64,000 nt of DNA from Methanomicrobiales archaeon HGW-Methanomicrobiales-1 (GCA_002839675.1 PGYM01000003.1:248001-312000), one strand, 5' to 3'; positions 17,305-26,681 are shown, counted from the first letter of the stretch. Notes: generated by a model not told the origin, from the letters alone. Made by a program: numbers and translations.

Positions 17305-19434
17305 ATGACTCCTGCACATTCCTGTTTTAAATCGATGAGTGTCCGGCAGAAGATCCTTCTCATTTTCCTGATTCTGTCTGTGATCTCACTGCTCATCACG
17401 GGTATTGTGGCATTTGTTACGATATGGGGTATCGGTGATCTTGCAGAAAAGAGCAGTCTGACCCTCGGTGGGACTGCAATACACCAAAGCAAGGTCTCTC
17501 TCCAGCAAGAAGCAGAGAAAGATCTACAAAGGATTGCATCCGATCAGGCAGAGATCACTGATGTCATCTTTTTTGATACCAATAGTGAGATGGAGATCCT
17601 TGCAGCGCAGGCAGCATCCCTGCAGAATAATACTCCTCTGATACCCAGCGTACCTTCTTTTACAACAAGTGCCTCTCCCCGGGATCCCTTCAATAGTACC
17701 GTAATTCTCCTTGCTCCCGGGTCCACCGCGATACCCCCGTCTGATGAATACCGCACTCTTGCGGGAATGGATGATCTGCTGATGGCGGTGCAGCACGCAG
17801 ATACGGATATGGCCTCCGTCTACGTAGCCACTGATTCAGGAATTCTGCGGTCAAATCCCTGGTGTACTTTTGAACCCGGTTATGATCCAAGGGACAGGGA
17901 CTGGTTTACCCGGGCAAAATCATCTTCGTCTGTGGCCTGGTCCAAACCGTATGTAGATGCAAGCGGCAATGGACTGATGATTACGGGTTCGCATGCGGTG
18001 CCGACGAAATACGGAACATGGGTAATTGCTTCAGATATTACCATCGAAACCATTAAACAGGAGATTCTCAACCTCGCACTTAGAGGGACCGGCTATGCGT
18101 TGCTGATCGATAATGAGGGAAATGTGATCAGCAGCCCGAACCAGACTGCAGGAAATACGACCTGGGATGAGGCTTTTGCCTCTCATAATATTTTTGACAG
18201 TTCTGATCCGGACCTGGTGAAAACCGGCAGGAATATGGTTGCGGGAAAGACGGGGATGGAGCATATCTGGATCGATGGCCAGGAGACCTATATTGCCTAT
18301 GCCCCGGTACCGTCCATGAACTGGAGTTTTGCCATAGCAAAGCCCGCATCACAGGTTATGGCCCCTTCGATGGAGACGGAAGGAGCGATCCTTTCAGCAA
18401 CACAGAGTACCAGCAAAAATATCGATGCCCAGACCACTCGTATCCTGGGTATTTTTGTGGGGCTTTTCTGTATTCTGTTAATTATTGTGATAGTGCTCTC
18501 GGTCATGCTGTCGAAGATCATTACCCGGCCTGTTGAGATACTCAAACAGGGTACGGTGGCAATCGGTAACGGTGATCTGGATTATCACTTAACGATCGAG
18601 ACAGGAGATGAATTCGAAGCACTTGCCCACTCGTTCAATACTATGGCCGGTGATCTCAAAAAGAATATTGAGCATCTCCGGCGCACCACTGCGGAGAAGG
18701 AACGCTATGCCAAGGAGATGGAGATTGCAAAGGAGATCCAGGATAATTTCCTGCCGGAGTCTGCCCCTGCAATTCCCGGTATTGAACTGGCTGCTGCAAC
18801 CCTTCCAGCAATGGAAATTGGCGGCGACCTGTATGATTTTATCCCGGTAAAAGGCAATCGCTGGGGCATTGCCATTGCTGATGTGTCCGGCAAAGGGGTC
18901 AGTGCTGCGCTGTTCATGGCGCTCAGCCGCACCCTGATCCGGATTACCGGCAGTGCCGAGGCCGATCCGTCTGTTGTCCTGCAGCAGGCAAACCGTCTGA
19001 TATTCGAAGACGGCCGGTCAAGCATGTTCATCACGGTATTCTACGGTGTTCTGGATCCGGAGAAGATGACGTTTACCTATGGGAATGCCGGTCACAATCT
19101 CCCCCTGCTCGTACGAGGAAACCCGCCGGAAATCCGGATTCTGGAAGATGGCCGGTGTATTGCACTGGGGGTTGTTCCTGAAGTAACAATCACCCCGGGG
19201 GAACTGGCACTTCAACCCGGTGATCTGATTGTGATGTATACCGACGGGGTAACCGAGGCGTTCAATCCCCGGGATGAGGAATTTGGTGAAGAGCGACTGG
19301 CTGACTTTATCAGGGATCACCGGGATGCACCTGTTCAGCAAATTATTGATGATCTCCTCGAAGAACTTAAAAGATTTTTCGACAATGCCCCGCAATCCGA
19401 TGATATTACCCTTGTTGTGATACGGGTAAAATGA
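17305..19434 (+). CDS. Membrane Cache-HAMP-PP2C (SpoIIE-type) serine phosphatase
   Basis: A 709-residue receptor phosphatase. An N-terminal membrane helix (ILLIFLILSVISLLITGIV) is followed by a large extracytoplasmic dCache-like region to about residue 385 (GYDPRDRDWFTRAKS is a Cache hallmark). A second membrane helix, a HAMP domain (ITRPVEILKQGTVAIGNGDL) and a SpoIIE/PP2C phosphatase come next. The phosphatase shows KEIQDNFLP, GGDLYDF, IADVSGKGVSAALFMA, GNAGHNLP, YTDGVTEA and SDDITLVV, including the metal-binding aspartates. It should dephosphorylate serine or threonine in a partner in response to an external ligand. No anti-sigma or STAS partner is visible nearby. In-frame alternatives are TTG 17284 and ATG 17335. 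Confidence 0.92.
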   Translation: MTPAHSCFKSMSVRQKILLIFLILSVISLLITGIVAFVTIWGIGDLAEKSSLTLGGTAIHQSKVSLQQEAEKDLQRIASDQAEITDVIFFDTNSEMEILAAQAASLQNNTPLIPSVPSFTTSASPRDPFNSTVILLAPGSTAIPPSDEYRTLAGMDDLLMAVQHADTDMASVYVATDSGILRSNPWCTFEPGYDPRDRDWFTRAKSSSSVAWSKPYVDASGNGLMITGSHAVPTKYGTWVIASDITIETIKQEILNLALRGTGYALLIDNEGNVISSPNQTAGNTTWDEAFASHNIFDSSDPDLVKTGRNMVAGKTGMEHIWIDGQETYIAYAPVPSMNWSFAIAKPASQVMAPSMETEGAILSATQSTSKNIDAQTTRILGIFVGLFCILLIIVIVLSVMLSKIITRPVEILKQGTVAIGNGDLDYHLTIETGDEFEALAHSFNTMAGDLKKNIEHLRRTTAEKERYAKEMEIAKEIQDNFLPESAPAIPGIELAAATLPAMEIGGDLYDFIPVKGNRWGIAIADVSGKGVSAALFMALSRTLIRITGSAEADPSVVLQQANRLIFEDGRSSMFITVFYGVLDPEKMTFTYGNAGHNLPLLVRGNPPEIRILEDGRCIALGVVPEVTITPGELALQPGDLIVMYTDGVTEAFNPRDEEFGEERLADFIRDHRDAPVQQIIDDLLEELKRFFDNAPQSDDITLVVIRVK

Positions 19435-19528
19435 GCGGTTGTGTGGCCCGACTAAAAAAAATCCGGGTACGATGTCTGCTGGCTCTCTCACCAACACTAA
19501 AAAAAATGTTCGCAAATCCTGGAAAAAA

Positions 19529-20131
19529 TCAGATCTGTCGTTTCGGGTCATTCTCCCCACAAACGGAGAACGGTTTTTTCCTGGTGATGGGTGCCATTAT
19601 GCTTGGATGTGCAGGAACCTGCGATTTTTTTAAGCACGTCCCCTCGGTTGTCTCTTTCATGCGCAGAAATGATTCATCCAGTGCAGTTACGAGGATTTCA
19701 ATATCCCTCGTGTCATAGTCACCATGCAACTCTGCGATCAATGCCCGGATTGCCTCCCGGTTAAATAAATCGTGATCGGATTCGAGCGTAATCATGTTCA
19801 GGTCTGCATAACAGAGTGCTGAATGATATGCGGCAACATAATTTTTCAGATCCGCATAGAGCATATCGCGGTAGATCTGACCTTTTGACGTAGTAAATGC
19901 AGCAAGTTTGCCGGAGATCCGATCGTATTCCTGCCAGAATGTTTCTTCCATGCCATTGCTGTTTTTTAACGCCTCGATAAGGTGGGGAATGCCGAATTTT
20001 TCATAACAGGGAGCACAGGCCCGGTAGCTGCCAAAACTTTCCAGATGGTCGAAATGGTCTTGTGTCTCCCTGATGCTCTCTTCATATCTCTGCAATCGGT
20101 GCCGGATGTAGTTTGCCTGATCGTTGTCCAT
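19529..20131 (-). CDS. Conserved-looking hypothetical protein with CxxC motif
   Basis: About 200 residues, mostly helical and hydrophilic, with a single CAPC pair near residue 39 and scattered acidic clusters. I do not recognise the family. The start is set at ATG 20131, not the GTG at 20167: a TTTATAAC box at about 20176-20184 on the minus strand would start transcription near 20155, past the GTG. It is divergent from the CDF transporter gene, with about 200 bp between the two starts. The long C-terminal tail is low in complexity and may be poorly conserved. Function unknown. Confidence 0.65.
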   Translation of the reverse strand: MDNDQANYIRHRLQRYEESIRETQDHFDHLESFGSYRACAPCYEKFGIPHLIEALKNSNGMEETFWQEYDRISGKLAAFTTSKGQIYRDMLYADLKNYVAAYHSALCYADLNMITLESDHDLFNREAIRALIAELHGDYDTRDIEILVTALDESFLRMKETTEGTCLKKSQVPAHPSIMAPITRKKPFSVCGENDPKRQI

Positions 20132-20328
20132 GGGTATGCCCTGTATCAGTGATGGTGAGAAATCCACATCGGGATCGTTATAAAAATGCCTACCTTTATT
20201 GCCGTGATATCTTTAAATTTTTTTCTTTAATCATCATAAAAAATACAATCCGGAACATTCCCGCTATTGTACGGGAATTAATTCCTACGGTCTTTTTACC
20301 CGGAAAAACGCAGTACAGGATACATTTC

Positions 20329-21285
20329 ATGTCGCATGCATTACCTGTCGAGAGTGGGGAGGGGCCGGGTTCCTATGCCACGAAACAACGGACCGTCCTG
20401 ATCAGCCTGGTTATTGACTTCATCCTGTGGATCCCGGATATTATCGCCGCCATCCTCTCCGGCTCGATCGTCCTGTTTGCTGATGCTATCAAATGCGGCA
20501 ACGAGATTATTGCAACCTTCTTTGCATACCTGACAATTCGCAAGATGGCAAAAGGCGGTGCCGGGGCGTATGATTATGGTATGGGCAAGTTTGAGACAAT
20601 AACATCGGTCATCACTGGTGGTGTGATGTTTGTCTCGCTGGCAATCGTCTTTGTGATTGCCCTCTACCGTATCGCTGTTCCTGCAGAGCTTGTTCACGAG
20701 GGTGTGCTTCTTGGTATCATTCTTATGGTGATTGGTGTTAGCATGAATTCGTATCTCTGGCTGAAGAACTACCGGTTCAACCAGAAGGAGCCTTCACCTA
20801 TCATGGACTCGCAGTGGCGGTTGTTCCGTGCAAAGGCATTTTCAGATTTCACGGTACTTGTTTCCCTGGTTGCATCCCTGGAGTTCTCCGCTTTCAGCTG
20901 GTCTCTCTATATCGACCCGCTTGCTTCGTTTGTCATCGCCGGGTTCCTCCTCTTCTCGGGATACCGGGTCATCACCTCATCCTTACCGGATCTGCTCGAT
21001 AAAACCCTTGATGAAGAACTCCAGATGGTGATCGTCCGGCACCTTGCTGTTTTCTTCAATGATTATACCGCCCTGCATGGTGTGCGCTCACGCCGTTCAG
21101 GAAGCAACGTGTATATTGAGATTTTTTTGGAGTTTGATGGCGAGAAGAAGATGTGCGATGTGCAGGAGGTCATCAACCGGATCAAAGTGTCGCTTGAAAC
21201 CCACATTCCCAAAAGTTCGGTGAGCGTGGTGCCGACCTGTCCGGCTTCAAGTGACGGAACTTCTCTCCCGCCCCCCGGTCCCTGA
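20329..21285 (+). CDS. Cation diffusion facilitator (CDF) family protein with atypical metal site
   Basis: A 318-residue CDF-type membrane protein. It has six hydrophobic segments between residues 20 and 215 (SLVIDFILWIPDIIAAILSGSIVLFADAIK is the TM1-TM2 block), followed by a cytoplasmic C-terminal domain (LDKTLDEELQMVIVRHL...VYIEIFLEFDG). Classical CDF exporters use DxxxD in helix 2 and HxxxD in helix 5. Here the helix 2 site reads DAIKC and helix 5 reads KAFSD, so two of four ligands are replaced. It may transport another ion or act without the usual zinc/iron site. ATG 20329 is taken as start because sequence upstream of it has no family character. Confidence 0.85.
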   Translation: MSHALPVESGEGPGSYATKQRTVLISLVIDFILWIPDIIAAILSGSIVLFADAIKCGNEIIATFFAYLTIRKMAKGGAGAYDYGMGKFETITSVITGGVMFVSLAIVFVIALYRIAVPAELVHEGVLLGIILMVIGVSMNSYLWLKNYRFNQKEPSPIMDSQWRLFRAKAFSDFTVLVSLVASLEFSAFSWSLYIDPLASFVIAGFLLFSGYRVITSSLPDLLDKTLDEELQMVIVRHLAVFFNDYTALHGVRSRRSGSNVYIEIFLEFDGEKKMCDVQEVINRIKVSLETHIPKSSVSVVPTCPASSDGTSLPPPGP

Positions 21286-21431
21286 TTTTTCATTGCCTGC
21301 CTTTTTTCATATTTTCCAGGATTTCCGGTAAACACGTGCATGATCAACACTGGTTTTTAACAATAACCGTACTTTTTTGTTCTTAAAATCCAATAACTGG
21401 ATAGAATAATCTAAAAAAAGGAAAACCCGCA

Positions 21432-22226
21432 ATGAAAACGATTATTTATTATTTTACCGGTACCGGAAACTCGCTGGCAACTGCAAAGACACTCTGTGCC
21501 CGTCTCGGGGACTGCGAACTCGTATCGATACCCACGCTTGCGGGATCAACCGCAGAGATCGTTCCGGTTGCAGATCGTGTTGGCATTGTTGGTCCAGTCT
21601 ATGACTTTGGCCTCCCCTCCATTGTCGCAACGTTTGCAGAACGTCTCAATCTCTCCGGCACCGGCTATTGCTTTGCCGTGCTCACCATGGGTGGCATGGG
21701 TGGTTCTGCCCTCCACCAGCTGGATGGTATCATCCAGCACCATGGTGGCAGGCAGCTGGACGCAGCCTTTACCGTCAGGATGCCGGGCAACTTCGTCCCC
21801 CTCTACGCGCCGCCTCAGGGAAAAAAACAGGAGGATATGCTTGTGCAGGCCGAAGCACGTATCGGAGAAATTGCAGGAATGATCGATAAGGGATTAATAG
21901 TCCGGCCGGGAATGTCGCCCATGACGTCATTACTCAGGCATTTCATGTATCCGGGCTTTATTGGACAGGTACATGATGCTGACAGGAATTTCACGGTCAA
22001 TGAAAAATGCACCTCCTGTGGGATCTGCTCCCAGGTATGTCCTGTCCAGAATATCGTCATGGAGAACGAAAAGCCATCCTGGAAACATCATTGCGAGCTC
22101 TGTTTAGCCTGCCTGCATTTCTGCCCGGTTGCCGCGATCCAGTGGGGGCCAAAGACTGCAAAACGGGGACGGTATAAAAATCCGGCCGTCACCATTGCAG
22201 ATATGAAAAAACAGCGCGGCGAATAA
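21432..22226 (+). CDS. EFR1-type flavodoxin/ferredoxin fusion
   Basis: A 264-residue protein. Residues 1-170 form a flavodoxin-like domain beginning YYFTGTGNSLATAKTL (FMN phosphate loop). Residues 190-235 carry two 4Fe-4S cluster motifs, CTSCGICSQVCP and CELCLACLHFCP. The architecture matches the EFR1 family of electron carriers found in anaerobes. It should shuttle low-potential electrons in the cytoplasm, but partners are not defined by the context. AAAGGAAAA upstream serves as ribosome binding site. The gene is convergent with the agmatine-pathway fusion gene downstream. Confidence 0.92.
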   Translation: MKTIIYYFTGTGNSLATAKTLCARLGDCELVSIPTLAGSTAEIVPVADRVGIVGPVYDFGLPSIVATFAERLNLSGTGYCFAVLTMGGMGGSALHQLDGIIQHHGGRQLDAAFTVRMPGNFVPLYAPPQGKKQEDMLVQAEARIGEIAGMIDKGLIVRPGMSPMTSLLRHFMYPGFIGQVHDADRNFTVNEKCTSCGICSQVCPVQNIVMENEKPSWKHHCELCLACLHFCPVAAIQWGPKTAKRGRYKNPAVTIADMKKQRGE

Positions 22227-22263
22227 CCGGTTCATTATCTTTTTTATCGTGGCTATGCTCGGA

Positions 22264-24186
22264 TTATAACCGTGGCTGCTGCTGGGTTCCGCAGTGGAAG
22301 GTACCGAATCCTTCGATCATTGCCCGGGCATTGATCCCCACCACTTTCCGATCGGGGAAAAGATCCTGGATGATCTGCAACGCTTCGGCATCATGTGGAT
22401 CCTTGAAAACCGGAACGATTACCACCGAATTCCCGATATAGAAATTGGTATAACTTGCCGGGTATTGCTCGTCGCCATCCCGGACGGGAGCCGGCATGGG
22501 CAGTTTAATGACCGTGAGGGGTTTGCCGCTCTGGTCAGAGGACTGCCGGAGTATCTCATAATTGTCATGCAGGGTCGGGTAATTTGCATCGGTGATATCC
22601 GTTTCATAGGCGCAGACTACCGTTGACGGGCCGACAAACCGGGCAATATCATCGATATGCCCATCGGTATCGTCACCGACAACCCCTTCATTGAGCCATA
22701 TCACCCTCTCGACCCCGAGATACTCTTTGAGCCGCTCTTCGATCTGGTCGGCTGATAAGCCGGGGTTACGATTGATGTTGAGGAGGCAGGCACGGGTTGT
22801 CAGTAACGTTCCCTTGCCATTTACATCAATCGAACCTCCCTCAAGCACAATCCCCGGGGTGAACAGTGGCAGGCTGAGCCGGCGGTTGATCGCGAGCGGG
22901 ATCCTGCCATCCTGGATCTGGTCTTCGTATTTCCCTCCCCAGGCATTGAAGTCCCAGTGGACCATGGCGGTTTTCTGCAGGGTACGGTTCACCAGGAACG
23001 TAGGGCCGTAATCCCGGATCCAGACATCGGAATATTCGCTGGTATGGAGGGTGATGAGGGACAGGTCTGCTCCGGCCTCCCGGAGCCTTCCCCGGACTTT
23101 GCGGTGGATAACGGCAGAAGGGACAAAGAGTTCAACCTGTTCGGATGTATGGACTGCGAGGATAAACTCATAATATGCTTCTTCTACTGCACTGAGATGG
23201 GGAAATGTATTGGTGTTGTGCGGCCAGGAGAGCCAGACTGCATCATGGGGTTCCCATTCTGCTGGCATATGGAACCCGCGGTTCCGGGGAGTATCTCCCT
23301 GCCGCAGTGCGGGAAACACTCCGCTCTCCCCAGGAAAACCAACGCCGATCCGGCCATACGTTTCAGGACGGCGGTTCCTGAAAAATCCCCATGATTGCTG
23401 GACCGTCTGGTTCATGGAGAGATCGAGCGGAACTATCAACGTCTCCTCGCCGTCACCTGCTTTTACCATGACCTTACCGAAAGCATCGCAGACAAAGGAT
23501 CCCCCGAAGAACCGGCAGGTCTCCTCCAAGCCTACCCTGTTCACTGCGGCAATATGGATGCTGTTTGCCACGGCATGGCTCCGCTGGATCAACTCCCATG
23601 CCTCCTGCCAGTCTCCTTCAACCGGCTCATCGCCACCGGGATGTCCGATGGCAGTCGGGTAAAAGATGATCTCTGCCCCGTCAAGTGCCACACACCGTGC
23701 TGCCTCCGGGAACCACTGGTCAAAACAGATCAGGACCGCAATACGTCCATACCGGGTATCAACAACCCGGTAACCCTCGCCGGGGTAGAAATATCCCTTC
23801 TCATAGAACCCGGGATCCTGGGGGATGTGTACCTTATGGTAGGGAGCCGAAACTGTGCCATCGGCATCGATCACGACCGCTGAATTATAGTAGTGGCCAT
23901 CAGGTGCTTTTTCGTAGAGCGGGACGATGATCACGACATTATGTGCCCGGGCAATTCCTGAAAATAGTTGCGTGGATGCACCGGGAATGGTTTCGGCAGA
24001 TGCTGCTGCATCGACACCGATATGCTGCGGGAAGTAGCGGGTTTTGAACAGTTCCGGAAGGCAGATGATCTGTGCACCAGCCTTTGCTGCCAGCTCTACT
24101 TTCTCCTGCGCCTTTTTTAGCATCTCATCCGGGTCATTTCCGACAGCCATCTGGATGAGCCCGATTATTACTGGTCCCTGCTGCAT
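22264..24186 (-). CDS. Fused N-carbamoylputrescine amidase - agmatine deiminase
   Basis: A 640-residue fusion of two polyamine enzymes. Residues 1 to about 290 are a nitrilase-fold amidase with the Glu-Lys-Cys triad at E45 (CLPELF), K118 (YHKVHIP) and C154 (ICFDQWFPE), resembling N-carbamoylputrescine amidohydrolase. Residues from about 300 are an agmatine deiminase (PAD-type) with WIRDYGPTF, EGGSIDVNGKG, DDTDGHIDD and the C-terminal catalytic cysteine C632 in FHCGTQQQP. Together they would convert agmatine to N-carbamoylputrescine and then to putrescine, CO2 and ammonia. The catalytic order is inverted in the polypeptide: the second enzyme comes first. Both sets of active-site residues are intact. 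Confidence 0.93.
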   Translation of the reverse strand: MQQGPVIIGLIQMAVGNDPDEMLKKAQEKVELAAKAGAQIICLPELFKTRYFPQHIGVDAAASAETIPGASTQLFSGIARAHNVVIIVPLYEKAPDGHYYNSAVVIDADGTVSAPYHKVHIPQDPGFYEKGYFYPGEGYRVVDTRYGRIAVLICFDQWFPEAARCVALDGAEIIFYPTAIGHPGGDEPVEGDWQEAWELIQRSHAVANSIHIAAVNRVGLEETCRFFGGSFVCDAFGKVMVKAGDGEETLIVPLDLSMNQTVQQSWGFFRNRRPETYGRIGVGFPGESGVFPALRQGDTPRNRGFHMPAEWEPHDAVWLSWPHNTNTFPHLSAVEEAYYEFILAVHTSEQVELFVPSAVIHRKVRGRLREAGADLSLITLHTSEYSDVWIRDYGPTFLVNRTLQKTAMVHWDFNAWGGKYEDQIQDGRIPLAINRRLSLPLFTPGIVLEGGSIDVNGKGTLLTTRACLLNINRNPGLSADQIEERLKEYLGVERVIWLNEGVVGDDTDGHIDDIARFVGPSTVVCAYETDITDANYPTLHDNYEILRQSSDQSGKPLTVIKLPMPAPVRDGDEQYPASYTNFYIGNSVVIVPVFKDPHDAEALQIIQDLFPDRKVVGINARAMIEGFGTFHCGTQQQPRL

Positions 24187-24405
24187 ACTCTTTGTGGTAT
24201 ACGGGTTTTTCTTACTGGGATATCATGCTATCCAAATATCACGCACGAATACCGGTACACTATCAACCTTTTTTCCTGAACTCCAGGTGTTCCATTTTTT
24301 TTACTTTTTCCAAAATGAGTAAAATATATATTCCAAAAAGTTAAAGATACTTTTTAAAATGTAAAGTATTATTTACATTATTGATCATTTCCTGGAGTTG
24401 CGAGT

Positions 24406-24750
24406 ATGATAAAGCGAATCTGTTCATCATCGGTTCACCTGTTCTCCCCGGATCATGAAAAAAAGGAACCGGGTATCAGTCACAATCTTGGAGACGGGAG
24501 AATACGTTTTGCCTTCACTGCGGGGGCCTGTCTTTTAGCCCTGGTAATCGTGTTGAAAAATATCCTTTATGTTCCTGAAAGCCGGCTGGTACCTGACATT
24601 ATCGTCTACATCGGTATCTACACCGGTTTTTCCCTGGTGTATCCTTTGACGATTCACGAGCGGCATTCCCGGGCCCTCAACAACCCGGCGCTCTGGAGTG
24701 CCCTCATTGTAATCATGACGCTTGCAATCATTGTCTTCTACGCAATCTGA
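24406..24750 (+). CDS. Three-helix membrane protein next to an HTH regulator
   Basis: A 114-residue protein with three hydrophobic segments (about 38-53, 65-80 and 95-113) after a hydrophilic N terminus. I do not recognise a named family. Small membrane proteins of this shape are often encoded directly upstream of a YozG-like HTH regulator in archaea and bacteria, as seen here with the gene at 24877. The two are probably co-transcribed. The sequence before it (24300-24400) is very A/T-rich, as expected of a promoter. Confidence 0.65.
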   Translation: MIKRICSSSVHLFSPDHEKKEPGISHNLGDGRIRFAFTAGACLLALVIVLKNILYVPESRLVPDIIVYIGIYTGFSLVYPLTIHERHSRALNNPALWSALIVIMTLAIIVFYAI

Positions 24751-24876
24751 AATGAGTGGGATTACTGCAAACCCGAATCCTGTCATTATCACAGTACGGC
24801 ATCGCCCGGAAACAATTCGCAACTCCATAATAGCGGTATCATCAGCGACAATCACTAACCCGAGGTACAGGAAAGG

Positions 24877-25101
24877 ATGAAAAACCGGATCAAGGTCTAC
24901 CGGGCATTACACGATCTCACGCAGGAAGCCCTGGCTGACAAACTGGCGGTAACCCGGCAGACCATCCTTGCCATAGAGAAAGGAAAATACGATCCTTCCC
25001 TTGACCTCGCATTCCGGATCTCGGAATTATTCGGTATTCCGGTAGAAAAATTATTTATCCGCAGTGCTGAGGGCGAGGATACACCGCAGTTTGAGGATTG
25101 A
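24877..25101 (+). CDS. Small HTH transcriptional regulator (Cro/CI, YozG-like)
   Basis: A 74-residue XRE-family protein that is almost entirely one helix-turn-helix: [60 protein letters not shown] precedes ATG 24877. Proteins of this type usually act as dimers on the promoter of a neighbouring membrane-protein gene. Its gene ends about 100 bp before the cluster of GTGGTGC/GCACCAC elements that precede the acetate-transporter-like gene, so it is one candidate to bind them. The evidence is position only. Confidence 0.9.
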   Translation: MKNRIKVYRALHDLTQEALADKLAVTRQTILAIEKGKYDPSLDLAFRISELFGIPVEKLFIRSAEGEDTPQFED

Positions 25102-25206
25102 CTGCGGTTTTTTTACCTATCTTCTTCGCATGCTGGTAAGAACAGATAAAATCTTTTTTTTTGAGTTGCCTTTGTCTGCTGATGAATTCCCTTTGATGCA
25201 ACGGGG

Positions 25207-25465
25207 TTGTGGTGTAATAAATGCCCCTTTGTAACAGAATGTGGTGCATAATCTAGTGGCGACTTGAAAATTATGGTGCTAATTATTAATAATGTGCACC
25301 ACAATTGTACCTAGTAGTACACGTTTTACCCGGATGTGTGCACCACATTGGCTGCTGTATCACCTCTTTCTGACGGTGCACTGGGAACCGTGGTTGCAGG
25401 ATAATTCATTGCCGGCATCCATGTCCTGTGTGTAATCAGAAAATGGGATCTGCACCACAGAATTC
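25207..25465. promoter_or_regulatory. Cluster of six TGTGCACCACA-type operator elements
   Basis: Plus-strand GTGGTGY-type copies at 25209-25215 and 25241-25247 and a near copy (ATGGTGC) at 25273-25279 are spaced exactly 32 bp apart (three helical turns). Inverted copies GCACCAC follow at 25296-25302, 25340-25346 and 25452-25458; the last is 23 bp before the start of the acetate transporter gene. An A/T-rich TTATTAATAAT lies between the two orientations. The same element occurs twice at the acyl-CoA synthetase promoter (3604-3631). This 380-bp spacer shows no gene. Confidence 0.65.
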
Positions 25466-25480
25466 AAAAGAGCTGATTCA

Positions 25481-26071
25481 ATGGAACATATCGAAGAAAA
25501 AAGCAGGAATAATCTCTTCCTGATGGACAACTCGGCTAACCCGGCACCGCTGGGACTGTGTGCTTTTGGCATGACCACTATCTTACTCAGTCTCCACAAT
25601 GCCGGGTTCACTCCTCTTGGCAGTCCCATCCTTGCGATGGCGATCTTCTACGGCGGGCTTGCACAGGTTATTGTCGGGCTTATGGAGTGGAAGAAGAACA
25701 ACACATTTGGCATGCTCACGTTTGGCAGCTTCGGATTTTTCTGGATCTCGTTTGCCGCGCTCCTGATGCTTCCCGCACTGGGCCTCGCAAAAGCGCCCGG
25801 TCCGGTTGATCTCGCAGCATTCCTCGGGGTCTGGACGCTTCTTATCTTTGGCCTGTTTATCTGCACGTTAAAGATGCACCGCCTTCTCGCATTTACTCTC
25901 TTCATGGTCCTGCTCCTGGCTCTTTTGCTGGTTGCAGCACAACTCACGGGAAGCGAACTTGTCCTCCACCTTGGAGGATTTGCCGGTCTTATTGCCGGTT
26001 TACTTGCGCTTTACATGGGCGTAGGCCAGGTAATCAATGAAATTTATGGCAGCCGGGTCCTTCCGGTATAA
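25481..26071 (+). CDS. GPR1/FUN34/YaaH family transporter (acetate/succinate permease-like, SatP-type)
   Basis: A 196-residue membrane protein with six hydrophobic segments. The family hallmark NPAPLGLCAFGMTT is at about residues 18-31, followed by GGLAQVIVGLMEWKKNNTFGMLTFGSFGFFW. Members form hexameric channels or symporters for acetate and related acids. In this hydrogen/formate-type methanogen setting it would bring acetate in for assimilation or release it. The promoter region is packed with TGTGCACCACA elements also found at the acyl-CoA synthetase gene, tying uptake to activation. Confidence 0.93.
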   Translation: MEHIEEKSRNNLFLMDNSANPAPLGLCAFGMTTILLSLHNAGFTPLGSPILAMAIFYGGLAQVIVGLMEWKKNNTFGMLTFGSFGFFWISFAALLMLPALGLAKAPGPVDLAAFLGVWTLLIFGLFICTLKMHRLLAFTLFMVLLLALLLVAAQLTGSELVLHLGGFAGLIAGLLALYMGVGQVINEIYGSRVLPV

Positions 26072-26168
26072 TTCTCTTTTTTATCCGACACTGTCCTCTC
26101 ATCGATCAAGGATATTTCTTCTGACGTATGACAGGTGTTAAATTATCCTATGGCAAAAGATCCGTATC

Positions 26169-26681
26169 ATGAGTCTTATGGAAATTCTCTGGCCGTTCCT
26201 CTTCCCGCTTCTGGGAGCTCTCGTTGCCCTTGTACAAATAAATCATGAGAAAAAAACCGCTGATACCCACCGCAAACTGGAAATTATCCTGATGTGGCAG
26301 CTTGCCATCGGGCTGGGGCTGTCCCTGCTCTGGGGTGGCATCGGACACCTGTTCTTTGCAGATCAGGTCGCTGAATCGATCGGGTGGCCAACCGGCAGTC
26401 CCTTCCAGCGCGAGGTCGGCATGTGGGATGCAGCAATCGGCATTGTGGGTCTCCTGTGCCTGAAGTACCGGGATCATTTCTGGCTTGCAACAATTATCGG
26501 CGGGGGACTGTTCCTGTTCGGTGCCGGTCTTGGCCATGTATACGAGTTCGTTGCGCATGGGGACATCTCGCCCAATAATATCGGCGGGGTACTGTGGGTT
26601 GATCTCCTGCTCCCGGTTTTCCTTGTTGTGCTGTACCTGCTCTATCATAAAGAGAAGGCGGATATTCACACCCTGAAATAA
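26169..26681 (+). CDS. DUF6790-like four-helix membrane protein
   Basis: A 170-residue membrane protein with four hydrophobic segments. The stretch FFADQVAESIGWPTGSPFQREVG between helices 2 and 3 is the conserved signature I associate with the DUF6790 family; the family name is from memory. No function is established. It lies 97 bp after the acetate transporter and may be read through from it, but the spacing allows its own promoter. It is convergent with the Trm5-like gene. Confidence 0.75.
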   Translation: MSLMEILWPFLFPLLGALVALVQINHEKKTADTHRKLEIILMWQLAIGLGLSLLWGGIGHLFFADQVAESIGWPTGSPFQREVGMWDAAIGIVGLLCLKYRDHFWLATIIGGGLFLFGAGLGHVYEFVAHGDISPNNIGGVLWVDLLLPVFLVVLYLLYHKEKADIHTLK

